Under the pieces are notes generated by a model. It did no database searches and had not been told where the DNA came from. It saw nothing but the letters and a program-made list of their open reading frames with translations. A program made the position numbers and the translations under genes. A stretch of DNA of 64,000 nucleotides from Panagrolaimus kolymaensis (taxonomy: Eukaryota > Nematoda > Chromadorea > Rhabditida > Panagrolaimidae). The stretch is from the NCBI GenBank assembly GCA_028622995.1, contig JAJQJQ010000004.1:5084001-5148000 (forward strand). The letters run 5' to 3'. Positions 56,193 through 64,000 of this stretch are shown here, piece after piece. How positions within the stretch are numbered: the first letter of the stretch is position 1; each line of letters opens with the position of its first letter.

Positions 56193-56816
56193 TTATCCTT
56201 CAGAATCTATGAAACCAATACTACTCAAATTTGATGCGGGCATATAAGTTTTTGGAGGTGGTTGCGATGGTGGTGGCGGTGGAGAAGGATATGACGGGTT
56301 CTCAACTTCTTCCTCTTGGAAATTTTCAAAATGCATCGTTGTCTGCTGCTTTTCTTGTGATGGTGGAAAAGAATCTGTGGTTGTTGTTGATTTTGAAATC
56401 ATCAAAGGTTTTTCAACTTCTTTTGTTGCATCCAATTTTTTTTCTTCTGCCACAATTTTTTGTTGCAATTTTCGAACTTTTTCTCTTTCATCTAATTTTT
56501 TATTTGTAAAATCATTTTCTCTGTAAGTGTAACTAAGAAACATTTTAATATTCCAATAAATAAGAAGAAAAATAATTAAAATACAAATAATTACTGAATT
56601 ACAAAGAATGGATTCAATTAAATCCAGGGTAATATTCACTTTTGCAATATTTGTTGTAACATTATAAAGATTCTAAAAAATATTGTATTCAACCAACAAA
56701 AAAATGTTCAAAGTTGAAGAAGAAAATCGTAAAATTACCTGTGATAAATCTCGTGAAATTTGCTTCGATTCAAATGAAATATTTGTTTGAAGCATCGTTG
56801 ATGGAAGTAAATCCAT
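56193..56816 (-). CDS. Single-pass membrane protein with Pro-rich tail, unknown (3 of 3)
   Basis: Two exons, 56816-56739 and 56672-56193, encode 185 residues. An N-terminal ectodomain-like piece with sequons (NVTTN, NISF) is followed by one helix at about residues 45-67 (CNSVIICILIIFLLIYW). The tail is charged with a coiled-coil-prone segment (EREKVRKLQQKIVAEEKK) and a run of prolines (PSPPPPPSQPPP), a likely SH3 or EVH1 ligand (inference). The ATG lies just after an acceptor-like TTTTTGCAG, so the mRNA may be trans-spliced there or have a further upstream exon. First gene of the trio in transcription order. Confidence 0.6.
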
Positions 56817-57731
56817 AATCTGCAAAAAGGCAACGTCATAATAAAATTTTAATAACTCAAAAATAATTCATACAAAATTTCACAGAAGCTCAAAAAAACT
56901 AATAAAAAAAAACGGTGTTATTTATTTTTATTTATTTTTTAAATCGATTTTAGAAGCTCGTTTAATATTTTATTTTTTTCTTGAATCATTTCTCTCTTTT
57001 TTTTTCTTGTTGCTTATTGTTGTTGCTTTCTGAAGACAAAAAGCCTAAAAAAGAAACGAAAAAATATAAAAAAGCGATAGTTTCTGTTTTGAACAATAAA
57101 AAAAGAAAAGAAAAAAATGAATGAAGCAGCAAAAAAGGAAGCAAGAATAAAAACGTAAAAAATAATAAACGAGAAATTAATTTCTTTGTTTTGTTTGGAA
57201 TTTTATTCTGGAATTAAAAAACCAAGAAAAGAATTATAAAATTATCAAAATTTCTATAGAGTCCAAATGCTCGTTAAACGCTACTGTAAAACATTGATTA
57301 GCCATAAAATTGTTTAAAAAAAACTACCAAAAAAAGTAAAAAATAAATAAATTTTTGTATATTTTTGTTTTATTGACTGAAAAAATTATTGAAAAAATGC
57401 TTTTACGCCTTTGATGAAAAATTTGGCTCATTCAAAGACTTGAGTGCTGACGCTGCTGATAAGCGATAAAAGAAAGAAGAGAAAATAGGAAAGTATAAAT
57501 GAGAAGAAGAAGAAAAAAAAATTATTTGATTGATAAAGTTAAAAAAAAAAAAGAAAGATTGTTTCATTGTGAATGTAAACAATATTTTTTTTGTTTAAAC
57601 AGAAAAAGAAGTTTATAAACTTTTCTCGGAAATCGATGGCATGTTTTGGATTGGAAGAAGTTATAAGTGTTTTAAAAAAAATAAGCTTTATTTAAATTTT
57701 TAAAACAAATAACAAAATTTAAAATCAAAAA
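56817..57731. other. Spacer between lectin/CUB gene and the membrane-protein trio
   Basis: About 900 bp, purine-rich, with stretches of A/G tracts near 57480-57560. It should contain the trio's promoter and the lectin gene's 3' flank. No gene is recognised. Confidence 0.5.
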
Positions 57732-60571
57732 TTAATTATTAGCTGTGTGATAACAAACATATGGTAAAACAGTATTACAATCAACAACCTTCCATCCTTT
57801 AGGGTTGCTATAAGATCGAATGGCTGCACAATCACCAGCAATTGAAGGTTCTCCTAAAAATTATTTTTCATTGTCAAATCTCTTTTTTTTAAAGTAAAAA
57901 CAACTAACCCAATGACCAAACAGTATAAGTTAAAGCTGTTCCATCACTCCAACCCCAATCATCAAATTGATAATGTAAACCCATCCAAGTTAAACTATTT
58001 TGTGAACCAATTTGTGCATTAAAAATAAAACCTAAAAATCATTGTTTTTTCAAAACTTCAATTGCCTGCTTTTTTTATTACTTTCAATATAAGTTTCTTG
58101 TGCGGCATTGTGAATAGTGAGAAGTTGAGCGCCTAAATTACTACAAGCTTGTAAATTTTGTGACCATGGACCTCCATTAGGAAAATATTTATAGCAATAT
58201 TGTTGATTTGAATCATGCGTCCATCCATCATTGCATTTCTGTTGAGTTGGATTTCCAACTGGAATTTTTAAAGGTTTTTACATGTGTTAAAATTTTGGAG
58301 GGAAGATGCTTACTATCATATGAAACAAAATCAGCTGTGAATCCACTCTCTTGCAAAACGGGATCGGTGAGGAATCGAACAGTCATATAAGTTCCATTTG
58401 ATTGATATGTTTGGGCTGTTGCTGAATCACCGGATAATCTGAAAAATTTTGATTTTTGCTTCTTGCAAGAAAGTTTGGAAAACACTAAAACCTTTTCGAG
58501 ACTCACTGCTTCCAAAAAATTCCTATCATTTGAAGGATCAAACTTACGTGATAATTTCTTTTGTTTTATCTTCATATTGTCCATCATAAAGAGTGATGGT
58601 GTCACAACAACGTTCAGTTAAAATTCGATTAAAAGTAATTCTAACAACTTTTCCCGGAGTTGCTTGAAGGGTATAAGTGGCATTAAGATTACTTGGATAT
58701 AAATTTGGATAACCAGGGGAAGTAATCTAAGAACATAAAAATGGTTCGAATGTAATTGGGGAATATGGGACTTACAGTTCCACTACCATAATAAGTATTA
58801 TCGGGTTGGCTCGTCGTGGTAGTTGATGGGGTCGTAGATAAAGCTAAAAATGGAAATAATATTGCTTTCTAAATTTTTAAAACAAAACAATTATGTACAC
58901 CTTTAAGAACTTTTTAAACTTGCTTACCACTGGTTGATTGAGGTTTAAAATATATCATCCATCCTTTAACATTAGCTGTTCCGGGTTTACTCACAAATCG
59001 AACTAACATTGTATTAGAATATTTTGTTGCATACCATTGCGTGGATAATACAGTACCTTGAAGGCGAAATAAAAGTGTGGCATCGCTATCACCTTCAAAT
59101 AAATCAATATAATCAATATTTTTGAGAAAGAAATCGTAAAATCTTAAAGTAATTAAATTTCCTGCATCCACATTTAAATGATATTCGCATTCAATGGAAC
59201 CGCCATAATAATTTGGATAATTTGGTGATTCAACCTGAAAAATAATCGTTCATAGATTTAATGAGAAAAGGGAAAATGAAAAAAAGTTATTACAATGTTT
59301 GGTCCAGAAAATGAATTAACAGTTGGACATGTTCCAGCAGGTGAAAGAGTGGTTGTGGTTGGTGTTGTTGGTGGATTAATATTATCTGAAAAATAATTCA
59401 TGGATTCATTGATTCAAGCCTTTTAAGAGAAGCAAAAAAATGGTTAAACTATGAAAAACGCCTTTCTAAAATTTTGAGAAAGCTTTTGTTCACGAACCTT
59501 CTTTCAAGCAAATAAAATTCATTCGTTGATTGCAATCCACACTTCTCCATAATTTACTAGCAACATTCATAGCCACACAATCTCCAATGGTTGTATTAGG
59601 TTGATTATTGGGGAAATTAATATAATTAACTACTGTTCCATCAACCCATTCGAATCCACTCGGAGAGTAATGAAGGCCAATAAAAATATCATCAAAATGT
59701 GCTGCGGCTGCATTAACTTGAATGGCATCATTTTGCTATAAAAAATATTGCTTTAATTTGTTGAATTTAAGATTTGTAAATATTTACTTGACCATTGCTA
59801 ATTGAAACGAGATAGGTGTTAGTGGAAGTATCGGAACAAAGATTTTGAGCATCGTCAAAAAGTAATGGAATATTTGGGGTGTAATAACAACGTCCATCAC
59901 TGCCTTTAATAAACCCACTTGGGCATGTTACAGTTGGATTTCCACCTGAAAAAGAAATTCATCAACAATCTTTTTCAACTAATATTTTTTTCTTTAAAAA
60001 AACTTACCCATTTTCTGACAAATTACTGCTTTAAAATCTGAAGTACAATCTGCTGAAGTCCAAAGCCCTTCTTTTCCATTTCCAACATTTACAAAAGCAC
60101 ATGAGCCTCGACTAACATCAGGTTTATTATTATCAAAATTATTATATGTTAAAGCTGAATTATCATCCCATTGACAATTATTATTATTTGAACATGTAAG
60201 TCCAAGCCAAGTAACAACAGAAGCATCAGAAGATATCGAAGTAATAATAGCATTTTGTAATGCACTTTTAATTATTGGTAGTGTTGCTCCATCTGATTGA
60301 CATTTTTGTTGGCCTTCACCTTTACGAACCGGAGTTGAAAGAAGCTAAAAATTTGCAGAATAAATTTTAATATTTATAATATCAGAATTTTTTAGTCCAA
60401 AAATTTTATCAAGAAAATTGCGGCTTGTTTTCAAATATTTTGCAGAAATTTTCTTACCCTATAACAATATCCATCATCATATAGCTGATAATTAACTGGG
60501 CAACTATTAACATCACTCAAAACTAAACCAATTCCAATGCCAAATAGTAGCAATATGGATTTCAACAACAT
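57732..60571 (-). CDS. Secreted C-type lectin / CUB multidomain protein
   Basis: Twelve exons (60571-60458, 60344-60008, 59945-59788, 59735-59498, 59385-59294, 59234-58928, 58843-58776, 58726-58548, 58438-58314, 58258-58082, 58031-57909, 57853-57732) encode 679 residues, all phases joining. Order: signal peptide 1-19; CTLD1 about 24-150 (WLGL, CQWDD); CTLD2 about 153-282 (FIGLHY, EWVDG, NQPN); a Thr/Pro linker; CUB1 about 302-415; a second Thr/Ser linker; CUB2 about 432-541; CTLD3 about 546-679 (WMGLHY, GWSDG). Cysteine pairs for each fold are present. The EPN/QPD sugar-specificity motif is absent or altered (NQPN in CTLD2), so classical calcium-dependent binding is uncertain. Nematode CTLD/CUB proteins of this kind are often intestinal or epidermal secreted proteins induced by infection; that role is only inferred. 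Confidence 0.92.
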
Positions 60572-61469
60572 TGTTGCCGATTTTGTTGTTGCCACAAATA
60601 GAATTTTCTGATTCTTTTAACAACAAAATAATAAACAAAAAACTTTATTTATTTGAATATTTTTATTTTTTGTTTCTTTGTTGCCTTTTAATACCTTTTT
60701 CCTACCACCTACACTATTTCTTTCTACCTTCTTTTTTTTATCATTATGGCTATTAATCTTGGGAAAAAAAAAGAGTTAGAAGTTGATAAGCTGCTTCGTC
60801 ATATTTTTTTGTTGCTTGATGACTTTAATCCGCTTTAAAACAATAATTCTCAATCATTCATCAACAACCACACCTTCCTTCTCCATCTTTTTTGAGGATA
60901 TCATGGACATGGGATGGTACTCCACTCCTTTTTATTCCTTTATAGCCTCCTTTTCCGGTGCTTTTTTTCTGGAACGATGAATGTTCACGATAAAAAATGG
61001 GGTTACAATGGTTATAAAGAATAATCTATAAAAAGGTTTGGCATTGCAATAAAATTTTTACGGTAATTAAAGTCATTATCTGAAATAAGACAAATATTAA
61101 CAGTTCAAAAGATTTTTCAAGCGGAAATGAATGGCATTAAATAACTATGGCTCTTGAATTTTTTATAAGCTACAGTAAGAGAAAAAAATTTATTAGAGTT
61201 TGATAGTAACGTATTTTATTAGTGAAGGCCGTTAACACAACATTATTATTTGCTTTATGTGAATTTTGAGTCGGTGGTACGGTTGTATGCTAAAAATGAA
61301 GCCAAAACAGCGGTAGAAATAGGCGGAAAGGTTCATAAGCCAACTCCAGTTTTGTTTTAAAAAAGTTTTTATTAAATAAATAAATAAATAAAGAAACAAA
61401 ATTATTAACGATTAAATTATTTAAAGCTAGCTTCTAGTGATTACAAAAGAGGTTTATGTTATGTATTAT
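60572..61469. other. Spacer between lectin/CUB and Cys-rich copy B
   Basis: About 900 bp, containing the lectin promoter on the left and the 3' flank of the Cys-rich gene on the right, with a short TAAA repeat near 61373-61390. No gene is recognised. Confidence 0.5.
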
Positions 61470-64000
61470 TTATGATAATGGCTTGGGTGTTCGAAAAGAT
61501 GAAACCATTTTTCCAATTTTTTCTGGCACTTTCTCCATATGTGTTTTGCAAGCATTATTTTCATCAAGACTTTCACAGCAACATACAACATTTTGTTTTC
61601 CATCCACGCTGTAAACCACGGAACATTTATTGAAATTTGAAATGACCCGACATGCAAGAGTTGAACTTGATGAAGTGATATTATCATTTATGTAATCTTC
61701 TGCATCACCAAGACATCCAGATGGTAACTATAAAAGTTAAAACGTAAAATGCAACAAAAATGAAAGCTTACTATGTCATTTTCAGATTTCATTAAACTTC
61801 GAGTTCCAAAGCATCCATCATTTGCAGGACAACCCATATTATTGTCATAAACCGTTGGAATATTTTCAATTTGACAATGAACAGGCTTTTCAATATGACG
61901 CTGACTTGAAGAATTCTTGTTAGCCGGAGGTTGGATTAAAACAACATCGTCTAAATTGGTGTGCTCAGGATCTCCATGCCCTTGAATCATTTTGTCTATT
62001 CTACAGTTTGTTTCATTTTGTGAAATTTTAGCAACATTTACACAACAAAAGTTTCGAGCAAAATATGTAGCGTTCTCTAAGCACTTAGGATACGATGGAA
62101 GATTTTTAACATCGATCTAAAAAGTAAAAAGTAAATATTATGTTTTCTAAAACATACAATTAACATACATGTCCAGCTATAATATTATGAGTATCAGGAT
62201 TAATGGAGACAAAACAAATCCAATTATCATTTTTTCCAATAGTTTTATTATCAATTCTTGTTCCATCTTCATCATGGTAAAATTTTGTCCATTCTTGCAA
62301 GTTCTGACATTCAAAGGTTTCATCTTTCTTAATGGGGGTACGTATTTCAAATTCATCACAATTATCTTCAGAACAAGTACAATGAAGAAAAGTCTTGTAT
62401 TGATCAGCTACCATCGAATTTTCACACGTGTTTGATGAATCATTTTTGATAATCTTTATATAAACAAAACTGCAATCAAAATGTATGTTTTCAGAAAAAA
62501 GTTTTTCTCCCACTCGATCTTTTGCAACAGTTCTAAAAGCCACTTTTTAAGTTAAGCTTTTAAAGATTATTATTAAAATACATACCTTGAATTCTCTGCA
62601 ATTATTCCATTGAAACCTTCATAAATTATCCGCCGTGTTTCCGCTGCAATATCATAAAAAAAATCACATGTTCCAGTCAGATAAACCAAAATTGGAGGCT
62701 TGTATTTACACTAAAAACAAATTACTATAAATACACTTGGTTTAAAATTCACTTACATTTATTAACGGGTTTAGATCAGTTTGTGGCACAAGCTTTTGAT
62801 TACAGAAATGTCCATCTTTACAACATTTTGTTACCGAACTGACATCATGGCACCTTAAAACAGATGAACAAAAGTAATCTATTTCTTTATCACGAATAGT
62901 TTCATAAGTTATATCGCATACATCTACGGCGCCATAATAAATGGAAAAATCAGAAGAACTTGTAGAACTTATTTTTATAGAGCAGGCGTTATTTGAATAA
63001 TCTTTGGTAAAATAATCAGAAGCTAGTTTACTCCCATTTGAAAAAGGCTGACTGGCTTCTGAAAGATAAAAATTAAACATATGCAAAATGAACTTAAGAA
63101 AAAAGATGTGGTAATTAATTGGATGCTAAAAAGAATATTTCTCTAAGTAAGACATAGGCAAATGAAAGATTTCTTGTTGACATATTAGGTTCAAATGGTT
63201 CAAGGAAGTCATGCCTGTAAAAGAAACTCACGATAATTTCCATGAAAGCATAGCAATTTGTCTTGTGGTGGTGGCATACAAGATCCTAGTGGATTTTTGC
63301 AACGACATATCAGCGAGCTTTTTTCTTTTGAAAGTTTGTAAAAACACTGATCTGGATCGAGCTCGACTTCCTAAAACACAAAGAAATATATAAGAAGAAA
63401 AAGTAATGGCTTACATAACTCGTGTCCTTGAAAGTTGTAAAGAAATGACTTGAAACGTTAGAATTATCATAAAAGTCTATCAATTCACTTGCAAGTAAAG
63501 GTCCAGAATAAAAATTATCTTTGACTGATGATGAATCACTCTCAGAGACTTCGCTTGTTGATGAAACGCCGACAGACATTAGACATGTTGTTTGTCCCAA
63601 TATTGGTGTCTAAAAAACAAATATATAGAAGAACATCAAGTTTTAGAATCTTCTGATTTCCAAAAGCTAACAGCAAAGCTTAAATATCTCATATTGTGTG
63701 AAACTTACAGTAGATTTTCCATAGAAATCATAACAAGATGCATTGTCATTTTGATTAAAGTCATGAGGCAAAGGATCCCAAACAGTAGCAGACATTGATT
63801 CAATTTGTTTTAGGAGAAGAGAATCCAAAATTTCATCCTCATCATAAAGATGAGTTGGCATATGGTCTTTCTCGTAACAATAAGCATACATTTCTTCGAT
63901 TTCATTATTAGGATTCAAATAAGGAGTGTTGAAATACACAGGATCATGGTTTGAGCGACAAATACAAATTGATAATGGACGTTTCTCAAAGTCTTCAAAA
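61470..64000 (-). CDS. Large secreted cysteine-rich protein (copy B), 5' part beyond right edge
   Basis: Paralogue of the gene at 782-3218. Exons read: 64000-63709, 63609-63415, 63370-63232, 63058-62757, 62710-62586, 62532-62169, 62116-61772 and 61727-61470. Phases and most intron positions follow copy A. Matching landmarks are SCYDFYGKST (copy A CYDIDGYRT), GQTTC, KLLCFHGNY (copy A NLLCFYGDY), CDFFYDIAA, NWICFVS (copy A RWICYVK), CPANDGCF and PSGCLGDAE...VVCCC. Copy A lacks one intron present here, inside its largest exon (the break near 63232-63370). The N-terminal signal peptide lies outside the window. Identity looks moderate, so the duplication is old, in contrast to the recent copy at 5804-6315. 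Function unknown. Confidence 0.82.

Noticed and set aside
1..64000. CRISPR arrays, prokaryotic operons or ribosomal RNA
   Set aside because: No regularly spaced direct repeats, Shine-Dalgarno-led genes or rRNA core sequences are visible; every recognisable gene is intron-bearing and nematode-like.

Overview
The window is eukaryotic and almost certainly from a nematode. It is AT-rich. Its genes are broken by many introns of about 45-60 nt with GTAAG-type donors and TTTTAG or TTTCAG acceptors. The gene set fits a nematode: an UNC-76/FEZ protein, a tandem-CRD galectin, an ShK-domain secreted protein, a C-type lectin/CUB protein and a DVC-1/Spartan protease. I cannot name the species. Exon joins were worked out by eye from splice motifs, phase and protein continuity; no search or alignment was run, so 'near-identical' is a visual judgement.

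Layout. 1-6.3 kb: the 5' part of a PGAM5 phosphatase gene (-), a large secreted Cys-rich protein (+), a Gly/Ser-rich secreted peptide (-), an unknown gene (-), and a mosaic in which a mitochondrial-carrier fragment and a copy of the Cys-rich gene's 3' end are butted together. 6.3-15.7 kb: a gene-poor, pyrimidine-rich stretch with a nested foldback transposon and a tRNA-Met. 15.7-26.4 kb: unc-76 with a 1.9-kb first intron carrying a MITE, a small basic protein, an ShKT protein, a P-loop GTPase and a small unknown gene. 26.7-31.1 kb: a 1.06-kb palindrome, a G+T-rich minisatellite and two copies of a 230-bp repeat. 31.3-36.1 kb: a tandem duplication of an MRG15-like chromatin gene with decayed flanking fragments. 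36.6-45.7 kb: galectin, Spartan with three p97-binding SHP boxes, three small genes in close tandem, a CDC25 phosphatase and a coiled-coil protein. 45.8-53.1 kb: two TOPBP1-like BRCT genes, with a MITE and a PEX14 gene between them. 53.4-60.6 kb: a short-chain dehydrogenase, three small single-pass membrane proteins in a row, and a five-domain lectin/CUB protein. 61.5-64 kb: a paralogue of the Cys-rich protein from the left end, cut by the window edge.

Common themes. Recent DNA-level duplication dominates: four duplicated blocks, two of them containing whole genes. At least three different foldback/MITE families carry TTAA target duplications. Several genes sit head-to-tail with gaps of roughly 100-300 nt, as in nematode operons. 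There is no metabolic cluster. Functional groups that recur are chromatin and DNA-damage response (MRG, TOPBP1-like, Spartan, CDC25) and secreted Cys-rich or lectin proteins.
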